64,000 nucleotides of DNA from Agriotes lineatus (GCA_940337035.1 CALNHX010003300.1:89510-153509); one strand, 5' to 3'. Shown: positions 44,050-56,393, counted from the first letter of the stretch. A program made the numbers and translations. The notes: generated by a model not told the origin, from the sequence alone.

Positions 44050-46535
44050 TTAAGTTATGATGAAAACCAAGTCGAACTTTTTAATATTTGACACACAGCT
44101 AAGAACCTAAACTAGAAAAAGGAGCAGTACAGATATTCGAAAGTAGAGAATCCACTGAAAGTACAACACGCCAAGCCGGCGTAAATAAGTAAGAGGGAAA
44201 ACTATCATACAGCTAAACAATAAAAATGTATAGCCTGTATGAGACGTAGCTCACAGGCAATAAGTTACAAACATTGCACAAAAGTAATTTACAAAACCGC
44301 TAATGTGCGACAGTATGATGTGATTTCCAAGACGGTTGGATAAGGGAAAAAGTGATCGAAACAAAACCGTCTAAAGAAGATAGCCACTAAGTTAAATAGT
44401 TGAACAAGTTCAACTACTACTTAGAACAAGTGTAGATTTTGTCAGATTAGGCAGAGGCACTCGTCATCTGAATATTTTGAAGTGGAATAAATGCCGTTAA
44501 GCTGTAGCTCTCTTTAGAGCATTCCCAAGTCACCCCTTATTAGCTATTTATATCAAATGCCAATTTGGTACCCCGTTCTTTATAGCGTAGCGCTTGTTCT
44601 GATGATTTTGTTGAAATAGAAAACTTGTCTTGCCGTTATCTTAGAAAGCGGTTTTCACATGCCGGAACTGAAGAAAAATCCGGCGCCATCCACCATCTGG
44701 TCGATTTCGGATGGCATGTCTGCGATAGACTAATTGTGCATTCTCGTTTTTTGTGGCGGCGTGCATATTTCCCGCAGTTGCTCGCTCTTTGCTACGCCCG
44801 TTTTACACCTGAAGGTATGAATCTGGCTTTACGAGAGATTAATGCGTCTCCAGTTTTTTTGCAATACTTCTAACCTTGTGCTTTCTTCAGCGATGAGACC
44901 GTTATTTCCATACCTGTCTTGTGGACCTGTAGAAACATTTTGCCTAGAGAAATGTTTAAGGCTACAGCATCGCTGCTGTTCCGTCTAAGCGCTTGGATAA
45001 CACAAGGTTAGGCCTAGATTTACCATGCATGACGTCTCTGCACACCAGGGATAAATATCTCTAACCATGCGTTTTTCCTTGAATCAATGAGCGATAAGAA
45101 GCAAGAGCGCGGGTTTGGATTTATAATAAAATAAGAATGTTCGAACACTAGCTTGTTGAACTTTGTTAATATTTTCAAGCTTTAAATTTCCAATTTGTTT
45201 ACAGTTAATGATCTTGGCAGCCTGCTATTACTTTAATATATTAATTAATTTTGCAATTCGTTCAACTTGTATAGTAGGTGTCTGTGGTAGTAAACGGTAT
45301 TAATTTGATTTTCACATTCATGACATTGCCATTTGCTTTTAAGTGCTTTATTGGGAGTAATTTAATACGCTTCGCTATCCAAAGCCTTTGTGATAAACAT
45401 CGCATCCGCGAATTACGTTTGAGGATCTAGCTTTCTTGGAGTGCTTGAGGAGACTCCTTCAATTAGGGTTATCTTCGCCTTTCGAATTCAGAATATTTTG
45501 CTTATGTACTTATTTTAACATGAAGTTTCTCTGAACCATTATTCCTTTTATAATAAAGCAGTTGTACTTGAGCTAATTTCCGATTTCTTTTATACCCGTG
45601 GTTATCTTCGCGTGCTACATTCTGCTGGAGATAAGTATTGCGGGAGAGGCCTTTAACGGTAAATTATGTTGTGTAGACTGCTAGTTAGATTAAGTTTAGC
45701 ATTGCCACTGATGGAAACTAGTGCTCATGGTGCTTTTACATAGTAATTATAATAACCATTCTTCCTAATTCTTATTTTTGTCCGTATAACTGCCAATGAT
45801 GTATGTTAGACTATACAGTGAACATTCCAAAAGTAGTGTAGAACGAGACAACATGCAAAAGAATATACAGAAAGTCTGGAAAACTATAGACTGATTAGTT
45901 TTTCTTTGCAGAGTTGTAAAGATCATAAACCCTTTAACAACAAAACCTGAAAAATTTTGAGTTTACGGAATACTTGCTCACAACAGGCACGGGGTACCTA
46001 CATTTGTGAGAACGCCCATTGATTTTGCTCTTATTCTGTCATGGAAACCGTTTATAGAATATAGGCAGAGGTTCCACATAGTGGAGACATTGATAATTTA
46101 GCAAGCTCTGAAAACAACACTGCATTTCTGTTGTAACTACCTACATGAAAGATCAGTCAAGGTTAAAGTGGTAAGGGGGTAAGACAGGAAAACCCTATGT
46201 CCCTCAAATTATACACATTGTTCCTCCAAAGCGTAAAAAAAATTGAGTAGACGAAAGGACTTATTAACATCCAAGAGAATGACTTCTCTGTTTTAGATCT
46301 GCAGACGACAGTCGTATTTGTAGTCCAAATAAAGAGAACTAATAACTTTAATAAATGGCGTCTCCATATAAAGCCTTAATTTTTCAAACGAAGATGGAGA
46401 ACAATAAAAATAAAAACTAAAAAAAGTAAGTGGTTTTGGCTTAATTGACAACCTGAATGTATGTAACAACCCGAGTATTTACCAAGTCTACATTAAAAAA
46501 GGTTAGGCTGGCCAAATAACAAGAGAAATAAAAAT
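44050..46535. other. Unassigned DNA
   Basis: No gene recognised. 44610-44900 is GC-richer with an 82-codon + frame lacking similarity. The rest is AT-rich. Confidence 0.25.
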
Positions 46536-46539
46536 ATCC

Positions 46540-46765
46540 GGCATTGTATTGAAAGACTGAAAGACAAACACTTGGGTAAGCGAAAGAACGAAGGCAGAAG
46601 TTGTTATAGAAAGAGCTACACTAAAGTGGAGTTGCGCTGACCGTGTAGCGTCAGGGAAAAGGTTAAGCTGCGGAACAATTTATTTAAGTGACGTTAAATG
46701 AACGAAAATGATAACTTAAAGTGTTGGGGAGCCTTCGCTGAAAAAAAAAGAAGAAGAAGAAACAT
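46540..46765 (+). pseudogene. RTE-like LINE 3' fragment with GAA tail
   Basis: One + frame reads SERTKAEVVIERATLKWSCA DRV (split here), resembling the RTE ORF2 block RTKVxxVxERxAxLKWxWAGHVAR. About 130 bp later a GGGAGCCTTCGCTGAAAAAA stretch and (GAA)4 end the segment at about 46761, like the GEAxxxQW end and simple tail of these LINEs. The match is short and decayed. Confidence 0.4.
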
Positions 46766-46848
46766 TAATAAGTTTGGAGCATATTTCACGGTGTCTGATA
46801 GCATGACGAGTTACATAAAAATAGACAAATGTTTGTGTTATCTCTTTT

Positions 46849-47360
46849 TTACTTCCCTCGTCTGAAAGACGAAGGAGGTATTGTAATCACGAAAAAATTA
46901 CCTTCCGAGATTTCTTTAGATCTTCACGGTTCAAGGTCCCTAGATGACCAAAGCGAGGTTTTCTTAATTCCGTCTGTCTGTATGTCTGTCTGTCTGTCTG
47001 TCGGTTGGCAGTGTAGCTCAAAAACTATTTGTCGGAGAAAAACAATATTTTGGTAGTATTTCGGTAGCGTAGTTGGCTTTATCGATGGATATACGATCTC
47101 TATGCAGGGGTGCGGTTACGATCTCTCTGCATATGCGGCGGATTCAAACCTCAGCGGGATACATTTTTTTATGAGAAAATGTTTTTAATTTATTAGAAAC
47201 GGGAAGATATTTTTAATCCTAACTTAATTTGATTTTTAAAATTATTTAGTGTCACAATGTCGACGTGGAAAGTTCTGGGTACAGCTTTTTACAGATTTTT
47301 TTAGAATTACCACACCATGTAAGCAATTCGCTTTTCTAGGATAACATGGAAATCTGGCTC
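46849..47360 (+). mobile_element. Family C element with exact Pol III A-box
   Basis: Starts with ACTTCCCTCGTCTGAAAGAC, then the GTCTGTCTGTCTGTCTGTC run, AGCTCAAAAACTATTTGTCG, and a tRNA-like block. That block has an A-box TAGCGTAGTTGG (exact match to TRGCNNAGYNGG, about 47066) and a B-box-like GGATTCAAACC (about 47140). The tail (TTAGTGTCACAATGTCGACG) matches the inverted copy at 12111-12876, relative to which about 250 bp of body are missing. It encodes no protein. Confidence 0.75.
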
Positions 47361-49563
47361 ACTCGCCTGTACTGTTTATTTGAATTTTGATACATATCGT
47401 CAGCTTGTATGTTTATGCCTGCTTACTGTTCGTTACGTTTAAACGTAACTTAACATCGTTGAATGTGTGCGAGTCCGGCTGTTTAGTGCTCGCATGGATC
47501 AGTTTTGTGTATGTAATGTTGGATATGGATCCTTCAACAGTAACCAGCGGGCGATGCCCCAATCCACGTGCGGGTAAGCTACTCCCAATGCAGTGTGCGA
47601 TGTCGCCCTACGGAGAAATAAATGAAACGGATTAATAGGCCTTGCAGTGTTTTAAACATTCTGCTTAAGTCTGTATGCGTGAAGTAGCGTTTGCGAGACC
47701 TTCATGCGTCCTTTGAATTGTTTACAGCGTAAGCACACATTATTTTGCGAACCAGCGAGGTCGTTTCTTGTATTGCTGATGTCGTCACGTCAGCTATCAT
47801 CGCGGCAGCAGAGGTAGCAGCCAGTGTATATCCCCAGCACCGTTTTGGAAAGACTTAAAGGTTTGGTGTCCAGTCCAACGGTTACATTGCAGTCTTGAGC
47901 CTCGATTTCCAGATAGCTTAATACTTACGGGAAGTGATTGTACCTTCAGCGATACTCAGTCGCCCCAACTGCTTCAACTTAAAGGACGATGCTAATTAAC
48001 ATAAATTGTTCAATGTTTATGAATGCAACCGCGTAGACAACATGCTTTCATGCTGTTTGATGTTTGCGTATGAGGAGTCCCTTTGATATCTTTTCGTATT
48101 GTCTAATTATAAATATATGGGGTAATAATTAGTTTAGCTTGTTTGAACAATAAGTGGCTTGCGTGTAGAACTTAGCAAAGGCTCGTAGTTTTTATATTAT
48201 TAATTGACACCATTATAAGATTTAATACTTCCTTCGTTTGTTTTCTTTGCTTTTTTATGTGTGTATTACAGCAAATGTGTTTGTTTAAACAGATTGGCGT
48301 TTATTATATAACAATTTGAAGTTAGTTGCAGCCTGAAAATCTTATAGGTGCAGCCCAGCTTCTTGTTTTTGCAAATAGTGGTCATTCGTAATCACAGGGC
48401 ATCTAAAAGGTTTTCAGTTATACTGAGCTAGCTTGGAAAATAAACAGAGCAATAAATTATATAAATACATAGACGCGGGAGACATCTCATTTGTATTTAA
48501 CGTAGCGATTGAAGGGCTAAGAAATTTCTAACCAAAATGTATTCGAAATTAAAAAATGCTGATCTTGTAATTAATGGAATGATTAATTTCATTTCTTTTA
48601 TCTACTATTTATTTCATATACTACTTAATAAAGCACAAGATCGAATTAATACGTGACATCGAGTATTTAATTGATAGCAAGCCTTTAAAATATTGTTATT
48701 TTGAGAAATGTACATCCTGTGTCTGCTATTTCCTCCGAAATTATTGAAAATAAGAAATGAAGGTTTGATAGCCTTAACTAATACGCTCTACATGGTGATA
48801 CCTTTCTGGTAGCTTCTTATCTTTATAACTTCGGAACTTTCCTTAGTAGTGTACGTATTTTATCTTTTATCACATACTTAAACTTTCCATTAGTTCATCC
48901 TCTTCGGCCTCATTGAACATCTACACTTGTAAACACATGTATACCCCATAAAAACAATTATTATAAAAGGTTCTATTTGGGTTTGCCCGAAAAGTTATAG
49001 AGGCAGCTGTGTTCAAATTTGTGTGCTCATGTTCAGCAACGCGTTCCATTCCGCAATTGAAAAAAGTTGTCGAACAAGATTAAATAGTAAGCAGAAGCAA
49101 ACAATTTAGGAATGGCTGCGTGGCCTGCTGTCGTTTAGGCGCAGGGTTTGACGTCGAGCCGAGGCGTATTTTGAAAAATTGGCCAAACAAGCAATTTGGA
49201 AATTGTTGTGTCAATACATCAGTCTATCGGCAACTAACTCGGGGCCTTGATCCGGCATGCATTATGTAAGTCAGCGTTCCGGCCACGTCAATTTGTTTGG
49301 CTAGCAATCTATCCGACCAGCTTGCGCAGCTTCCAAATTTACGCAGACTGCAGAATAACAAGCGTTCTGCTCCTGATAAACGGCCGGCACCAAGGTGGAC
49401 CTGCAGCTGTGGATTTAATAAAACTTAATAACTGGAGATCTTTCATGTTGTGCGCGGAGAGCGAAGCTAATAATGAACGCTACAACTTTCAGATGCCGCC
49501 TTTGATGCCCTCGCTATAAAATCACGTGCATCGTCCGTTTAAAGTTCAACTGGTAAAAAATTA
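47361..49563. other. Unassigned DNA
   Basis: 47630-47900 and 49230-49520 are GC-richer, non-repetitive and without convincing frames. The rest is AT-rich. Confidence 0.25.
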
Positions 49564-50577
49564 TGATGCCAGTTTTTTATGTTATCTACCTAGCTATAAA
49601 AACTACGAGTTGAAGTACAAACAAAATGTTATTTTTCAACTTAAGAACCATTAACACTAACACACTTATTCCAACGTCTATGCTTTATGCATTCTGCAAG
49701 TGTGGTGCAGAAGCAGAGCTTCGTGAGCATGCTTATGGGGTCTTTTTTCGCGTACTATAGCGGTTTTCAAGTTTTTAATTGTCTTTGTAGACATTCTTCG
49801 TTATTGTAGTCCCTTGTGGCATATACTCAACTAAGAGAATCCCCTCCGCCTCCCAAAAAACTGTGGCCATCACTTTTCCAGCAGAAAATTGCTTCTTTGC
49901 CTTCTTGCCCTTGAATCCATTGCATGGTTTCATGTTTCGTTAGAGGGTCCCAGTCGTGTACCCAGGTCTCATCCCCAGCTACAATTCTATAGAACATGTC
50001 TGCATCTTGGGTTAAAGCAGTCAAATACTCCTCACAAATTTGTCGTCTGCAAAGTCCCTGTTCAGAACTGAGCAGCTTGGGAATCCATAGTGCCGATACT
50101 TCGCTCTTTCCCAAATCTTCGTGTAGAATTTTAAAAACACTCGTTTTTGATATTCCTCATTCTCTAGTAATAACTCAAACTATTACTCGGCGGTCAGTCA
50201 ACACCAATATTCAACTTTGTTGATAATTCCTTCAGTTGGTGCTTCCAAAGATCTTCCGCACTTTGGACCGTCATGAATGGATTCTTTGTCCGATTTGAAC
50301 TGCTTGCACCAGTATTTGAATTGGAAATAAAACAGGCTATTTTCTCCAAACACTGCCTTCTTTCGATAGAAATTGCATTGTGTTGACGCTTCTGTGTTCA
50401 AGTTTCAAATCACTTATGTTCACATCTTTAAATTGACATAAAAATGACAAACGGTAAGCGATTGGAACCAAACTTCAAGATGACACTATAAAATATCATA
50501 GAAACTTGACATGAGAAAGATTTCCTCATAGCATATTGTTTTCATAGCTAGGTAGATAACACAAAAAACTTCCCTCG
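49564..50577 (-). mobile_element. Internally deleted mariner element
   Basis: Inverted ends share AGTTTTTTATGTTATCTACC / AGTTTTTTGTGTTATCTACC followed by TAGCTATRAAAAC, about 30 bp in total. Each is next to TA (49562-49563 and 50578-50579). The length is 1014 bp, about 270 bp shorter than a typical 1.3 kb mariner, which fits the gap seen in its transposase. Confidence 0.85.
49629..50401 (-). pseudogene. Mariner transposase pseudogene
   Basis: The start region (50401 down) reads FYRKKAVFGENSLFYFQFKY followed by WCKQFKSDKESIHDGPKCGR, the first helix-turn-helix and the WFxRFKxGRxxxxDxxRxGRP motif. After stops, SVFKILHEDLGKSEVSALWI with PKLLSSEQ is the conserved KVSARWVPRxLTxEQ block. YRIVAGDETWVHDWDPLTKH carries the first catalytic Asp (xTxDETWxHxxxPxTK). 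The second region (HEALLLHH, normally VLxHxDNAxxH) has lost its DNA motif. The end RWNKCVSVNGS matches the mariner C-terminus (RWxKCIxxxGxYxEK) with TAA at 49629. The HPPYSPDLAPSDY block with the third Asp is missing, so there is an internal deletion. Confidence 0.9.
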
Positions 50578-50579
50578 TA

Positions 50580-51325
50580 ATAACATGAATACGTTTTATT
50601 AATAATAAAAAGAAAAGGCCTCGATGTGTCACCGTTGTTGCTATCTCCAAGTAACATGTCTGCATTGCAATAATTCTTCCGTTGATTTATGCTATTGTGA
50701 AGGCGAAAACTATTCCCGCAACAGAGCTATTGAGTTTATTAGTTTTGCTAGACCCATACAGCTCATCTACGGGAAACTCCTTCCTAAGGTAGTATCTCCG
50801 TTCGATAATTGGCGGTTATAGAGTTTGATATTTTATCTATAACTGTTTTAGGTAAGTGACAATACAGTAACTGCCTATTGTCATTCGTTCAAATAGTCAT
50901 ACTGTCCCTCTGCAGACGCTCTGTGTTCTCTCTGTTTATCTTTAATTAACACCAGAACTATTAATAACAGACAATGCTGCTCTTCTGTTTATCTACGTCG
51001 GAATTGTTGATTTTATTAGCATTAACGTTCTCTTCAACCTATTTTCGTACTTGAAGCTTGCAGGCTGATTTTGTAACAGTGTCGTCGACATTTGCCACTT
51101 CACAACCCAAAGAATTCCGGGGATATGACTTTTCGTTTATCGCTTGTGGATTTACGCTACTTGCTCGTTGAACTGCCTTTGTTCCTCCGTTTCATGCCTT
51201 ATCGTTCTGCCTATGCAACCGTGAATAGTCTGCAGTCACATTACGTGTAGGACCAAGCAAATTTCTTTGTTTAGAACTTAGGTCTACTGTTTACAACATA
51301 TGCATTCTCATTCTTACGGAGCGAA
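50580..51325. other. Spacer
   Basis: No feature recognised. Confidence 0.3.
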
Positions 51326-51329
51326 TGCC

Positions 51330-52090
51330 CAGCACTGGTCCTATCTCTCAGTCTACTACTTTTGATGATGTTTGGCAGTTTGTCGTTCGTCCTTCTATTT
51401 ACATGCTCTCTCCATTCCCTTTTTTCTTTGTTTTCCATCTAATGACATTATGTATTACATTTATGCTTTAATTCGTCTGATTTTCTATCTTATATGGCAA
51501 GTCCTGTGATTTATCGAAGGGCCTTCATTCCAATTGTCCTCAGAAAGCGTTTATTGGCTGTAGTTTTCACTCTGGTCCATCTTGCATATGTAATATTTGA
51601 TCTTACGCATGTATCATTATTTCCGACTTTCCTTTTTGTTGTTATATATTTCTTCCTCCAGATGACACACACCAAAATCTCAGATATCATAGTGGCTTTA
51701 GTTGCTCGTATTGTTCACTCGTAGATATTAAAAATTCGTTACTTGATTTACTGTATGGTTATAGATAGCCAGTTTACAGCGCCTAGGTTCCTTGAGGATT
51801 GTAAGAGTTTTCGTTTTCTCTGTAGATATGATCATATTGAGTATGACTACGGTCAATTCAAACCTGTGCACAATCCTTTGCAGGTCATCTTCTTATATGA
51901 TCACGACGTCGTCGGAATAGCAAAATATTTCGGTCGCTTCGTTGCCCATTCGATAGCCTCTGCCAGATGTTTTGACTTCTTCGATTATTTCGTCCATAAT
52001 GAAGTTTAACAAGATCGGGATAAGGCTATCTTCCTGTCTTATTCTTTGGTATGTTAATCTCTTTAATCGATGCTGGTATTTCTAATCGAT
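51330..52090 (-). pseudogene. LINE reverse transcriptase and C-terminal region
   Basis: Minus strand from about 52060: RIRQEDSLIPILLNFIMDEI (normally GxRQGDxLSPxLFNxxMDEI), IEEVKTSGRGYRMGN, EIFCYSDDVVIIYEDDLQRI with the catalytic YADD present as YSDD, then NMIISTEKTKTLTILKEPRR and CKLAIYNHTVNQVTNF. After stops, ERKWREHV-like remnants (REWREHVNRRTNDKLPNII) reach about 51330. This is the palm and thumb of an insect RTE-type LINE. About 140 codons around the active site are still open in one frame, so it is younger than the other LINE pieces here. Endonuclease and 5' part are absent. Confidence 0.92.
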
Positions 52091-53302
52091 TCCTCTCTGC
52101 CTAGTAGATTTAGTAAATCTGCTCGTCTCTCGTTTTCGATCTCGGAAATCTCATTTAACTTTGGTGATCAACGATGCAGGGTTTGTGACTACCCTTGCTT
52201 TTCCTTTTTGCTTGCTATTAAACTCCAGTGCAGCTAAAAAAAGTTCTTTTTGATTACTTAATATTTCAGGTGTAATTTCTGTGTAATATCACAATCAATA
52301 TATCCGTATTGTGCTCCTCTGCGGAATCATTTCGCAGGCGAGTACAACGGCTAGATTTACTAATTACAAACACGTCTCCGCTGCAAAACTGACCCGGCTA
52401 AAATAAATATAACGTTATCTTAACAGAGATTTTATACTTACTGTATGATTTTCATTTGTAAAACGCAGTGTAGTTTCACCTATCTGTAATTTAAATAAGC
52501 ATTTTCAGAAATTCGCGAGGTATGTCATTGCTATAACGTTAGTGTCGCCCACATTTACCATAGCCTAAGTGCAACCGCCAGGTCTATCACAGGCATCAAT
52601 CCCAACATTGCGGTGTCATACATTAAGACGATTCTGTTTGTTTCTTTTTAGTTTGACCATCGTGACCGACCTCCGCTTATAGTATATCCTGGGACCCGCC
52701 CTCAATCCACGTAGTAACTGGACACCTTTTTCAGATTGTTGCAAGCCGTGAACCAATGATAATATACAGTGATATGCTGTGCCTTGCCTTGGTCATTCTT
52801 CTTTCTTCATTAATTGTCTTCAGTATTTCCTCTGGTCGTAATATGTGTCACATCAAGTTGCCACCCCTTTTTGTAATTTTTTTTAGATTCCTTTTTTTCG
52901 TATTCTGCCCAAACTCTCATCGTTCCTTATTCGATTTTATCTCAGCTTACCTTCAGTATTATTTTGTAAGACGCTTCTAACCGTTTTCCCCTCGGCATAT
53001 TTTCCATGTATGTTTTAGCCAACTATATGACTTTCTGCCTTTTAATAATATTTTATTCGATATCAATAGGTTGTCGTTCTCGTTGAATATTACCTTACGC
53101 TTAACTAAAAATTGAAGTCCTTTTCTGCCAACAAGATAACATTCCGTTTTTGGACAAAAATAGCTCCAGAGCCAAAACAGCTCATTTTAGACTAGGGGTT
53201 TATATGTAAAAAATGATTACCGCAATGTCTTCTATAACCTCCCCAAGTTTAACAACACCTTTTTAAAACACCCTGTATAAGTTTATGACCAAAATATATA
53301 TC
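52091..53302. other. Unassigned DNA, ends in a CACCCTGTATA tip
   Basis: Part of 52091-52250 may belong to the LINE on its left, but the blocks are too decayed. Near 53268 ACACCCTGTATAAG is the end of a TA-flanked element of unknown length. Confidence 0.3.
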
Positions 53303-53534
53303 CGCGCTGGTGGTCTACTGGTAAGAGTGACAGACTCATAATCACAGCGATGAGTGGTTCCGGGTTCAAACCCCAGGGTAGGCACGAGTGTACGTAAAAC
53401 GACGTAAAAAAATCAGTCCGTTTCAATACTAATCAGGAGTTCATTCACCTGAGGGCGAGAGTAGATCAAAAACTCCCGAAACGTCATATGATAAAGGCCC
53501 AACACAGTGGAAAAAGTCCGATAAACATATCATA
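53303..53534 (+). mobile_element. tRNA-derived SINE, family B copy 2
   Basis: Head CTGGTGGTCTACTGGTAAGAG then GACAGACTCATAATCACAGC, with a B-box-like GGGTTCAAACCCC; the body GAGAGTAGATCAAAAACTCC matches the inverted copy at 10216-10437. Immediately after the 3' end is AGACCACTG, the complement of the SINE's own start. It is followed by AAAATGACATCATTCAGAGA, which also lies next to the other copy (10438 on), on the same genomic side although the SINE is inverted there. Confidence 0.8.
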
Positions 53535-54559
53535 ATAGACCACTGTTAAAAATGACATCATTCAGAGAAGAACTTGTATTCTTAGAGTTCTGACAATTAT
53601 TGATAATATTTTTTCTCTGAAATTGTGTATCATTTTAAAGGATCAAGCGTCGCGTACCTGAATCAAATTTATAACAAGTGCTAGAATAAATTTCCTTTGA
53701 CACGATTTATAGTTGTGAGCAACTTTCTAAAACAAAACCCGAGTTTACATTCACATTTCTATTAAAACAAAGAATTTCAGTATTTGGCGAAAACAAACTT
53801 ACCATGGCACTGGGGTGGAGATAATGCTCAGACATAGAGTATTAATATACAGCAATATTTAATTACGCAAAGCTACTCCTTGCTAAAACAAAGCTGCTTC
53901 GCAGAAAACTAGTATCAAAGACGGAATTTCTCTTGTACCCGCGCAAATACTTACAAGCTTCTACAGTAAATTGAAAGCAGGCGGAAATGCAATCAGGGCG
54001 GTACGCTGCGCTTGCCAGTGCATTTAATATTGATATTTTGACCCTCACCAACTAAAATTAATTTCTTCCAAGTCTCTGTGCGCATAGCGAATTAAATTTA
54101 AAAATTCCAAAATATGTGCAGGCGGCAGGCGTGCTTCTAAATAATATTAAAATTTAGCATCCGCTGTTTGATTTATCTGTGTTTGTTCTACTCCAAGTTA
54201 CTTTAATTATTAATAATATGAGAATGTATAGCAGTTTATTGACCCTTTCTGTGACGAGTTTGTGATATTTAATCTTGTGCTTCCTTTATTCTTCAAGAAG
54301 TTTGAAACAAAGACACTGGACGTAAATTACTGTTCCTAATATTGATTACATCAAAAATTTAAGATGAGGTGTTTCTGTTTAAAACGGTAGGGGACTTTAA
54401 TTGCTTTTCCACTTTATTTTTTAATTTTAAATTACTCTTTTTCCTAATTATTCTCATATCTTATGTCGCATCTTTTGATATATTTAAAAATCTCAAATCT
54501 TGAAAAAGTACATTAATTTGATTGATTATGTTTCACCTGAAGAATTAATGCGCATCTTC
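53535..54559. other. Spacer
   Basis: AT-rich; no feature recognised beyond the flank described for the SINE. Confidence 0.3.
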
Positions 54560-55120
54560 TACGGTTTTTTTTTTAAATTATAGAACACTGCCATGAAAGC
54601 TCAGCTTCCGTAAGCAAGGATAACTGGATAGCAGCCCGACATTCCGTTAATTTGTGCTGGAGTGTACCGTCCCCAGCAGGCCCATTGAGCGAACTGCGCG
54701 GAGGTAAAGAAAAGGATAAAAATATTAGATGCCCAAAGAAAGAAAGGAGCTTAATGTAAAATGTCGAGGACAGTAAATGACAACATAGCGGGAGCAGGGC
54801 CGCTGCAGGGGAGCGATGGAGACGGAGACAACAGAAGTCGTTATTACAGTATGCAAATTGAATCCCCCAATTACTGAGATGGCCGAGTTAGTTTTATTAC
54901 TCAAGGAAAGATCACATGAAGTTTATGCATAAAAGAAATAAATCCTCTGTAGCCTACAACGCAAAACAGCATTCTAAAGGGAGCCTTGATTAAAAAAGGC
55001 AATACTCAAGCATCGGCCTCTTCTCTCCAGCTTATCAGAGGCCACACTCGAGCCATGTCGTTCCTGAAATGAAGAATATGGCATTTCTGGACTGGAAGCG
55101 TTGCAGCTGATTATTTATGG
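54560..55120. promoter_or_regulatory. Possible regulatory (enhancer-like) segment
   Basis: A compositionally balanced, non-repetitive stretch without open frames in otherwise AT-rich repeat-laden DNA. It includes an octamer ATGCAAAT-like site (AGTATGCAAATTGAATCC, 54848), AT-core sites (GTTAATTTG), and GC-rich patches such as GGAGCAGGGCCGCTGCAGGG. This composition is what conserved non-coding elements often look like, but one genome cannot show conservation. Purely a suggestion. Confidence 0.15.
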
Positions 55121-56019
55121 CTTTTTCTAAATGAAAACACGTTAACGGTCATTACATTGAATTGCTAGTGATACAAATGTCACTGAGATAATATAAAGTT
55201 ATCTAAACGATTTTTTTATATTAGCCTCATATACCTTATACGAACATATTGATATGCACTAGAAAATCTACTATAAAGTTACACTGATCAGCTATAGGAA
55301 CAGGCGATTTTCAACTAGGGACATTTAATTTCAGAATTTTTTGTTCGTGTCGATGTATCGGATAAACAATGTATGTCAAAAAATATTAAATACCATATTA
55401 TTAAATTAATATTTAATTAAAATGTTGAACAGTAAATTACTGCACGTTGCAATACATACTTATTGACAGTTCCGCCTATTAAATTATTAATTGCTCCTTA
55501 GCTTCCAACAAGTTTTAATTAAGAATTTTAATAAATGACTTCAATTAAATGTCGCTCGTTTACCAGACAGCATTTACAAGCGTTATTATGCTATTTTGCA
55601 GTAGATGTCCGATATTTCGATCCATTTACAATGAAGTTTTCCACACATTCAGTCTTACATGCATTCAGGACTTGATGCCCTTTTGAGTTGTTTTTGCGTT
55701 GACACATAAATAAATATAATAAAAAGTACCTAACCAACACTGATTTAATAATAATCAAACGTCTATACAAGTACGCAAATGTATAAACAAACTAAATATT
55801 GCTATGCGACTGCCGATGCATTGAGTTGAATTGAAAGAGGGAGCTCAGCTTTCCAAAACCTTTTATACAATGCTGTCCATTGAATATGTTACAGTATCAA
55901 ATGGTTTTAATGACACTTAAGGGTACGGGAGTGCCACTTATTTTATCATGTCCGGGAAATTCCAACGCTTTCCCTGGAATTATCGAAACTAGGCAAATAG
56001 CTACGGCTTAATACGCACA
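55121..56019. other. AT-rich spacer
   Basis: No feature recognised. Confidence 0.3.
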
Positions 56020-56077
56020 GGCAGATGGGCGTGGCCCTAGAAACGGTGTACCGTTTCTAGGGCCACGCCCATCTGCC
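56020..56077. repeat. Perfect 58-bp palindrome (28-bp arms, 2-bp loop)
   Basis: GGCAGATGGGCGTGGCCCTA continuing GAAACGGT, then GT, then the exact complement ACCGTTTC, TAGGGCCACGCCCATCTGCC. There is no mismatch in 28 base pairs, at over 60% GC in a region of about 35% GC. Flanks (CGCACA, AAGCGGGGCAAGCG) are not repeated. A related sequence GTACCGTTTGAACCACGCCC and ATCT occurs once at 9147-9171, in the GC-rich segment. Confidence 0.95.
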
Positions 56078-56355
56078 AAGCGGGGCAAGCGTGACGATAT
56101 ATACAGCGTGTTGTAAAATAATAGGGTGCTACGGGATTCGGGCTTTGGATCCCACGTTTGACAGAACCCCAAAAGTCAAACGGGGCAGAATATATATACA
56201 GCCTCGCGACTCCCCGTACCTTTGACGCTTACAACTTCTTCCAGGCTCTACCTTACATCGATTGCACACTGCTAACAACGCAGTCTGAAAATAAGCATGC
56301 AACAGGCGCGGGGAAATCACTAGACAACATGTAGCAAACCGATCTATTGGTCTAA

Positions 56356-56393
<38 letters not shown>

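Noticed and set aside
51743..52009. 88-codon + frame
   Set aside because: Exact shadow of the LINE reverse transcriptase that reads on the minus strand (YSDD motif).
52640..53110. Additional LINE coding on the minus strand
   Set aside because: One frame has a charged stretch (EEILKTINEERRMTK), but no conserved LINE block was identifiable.
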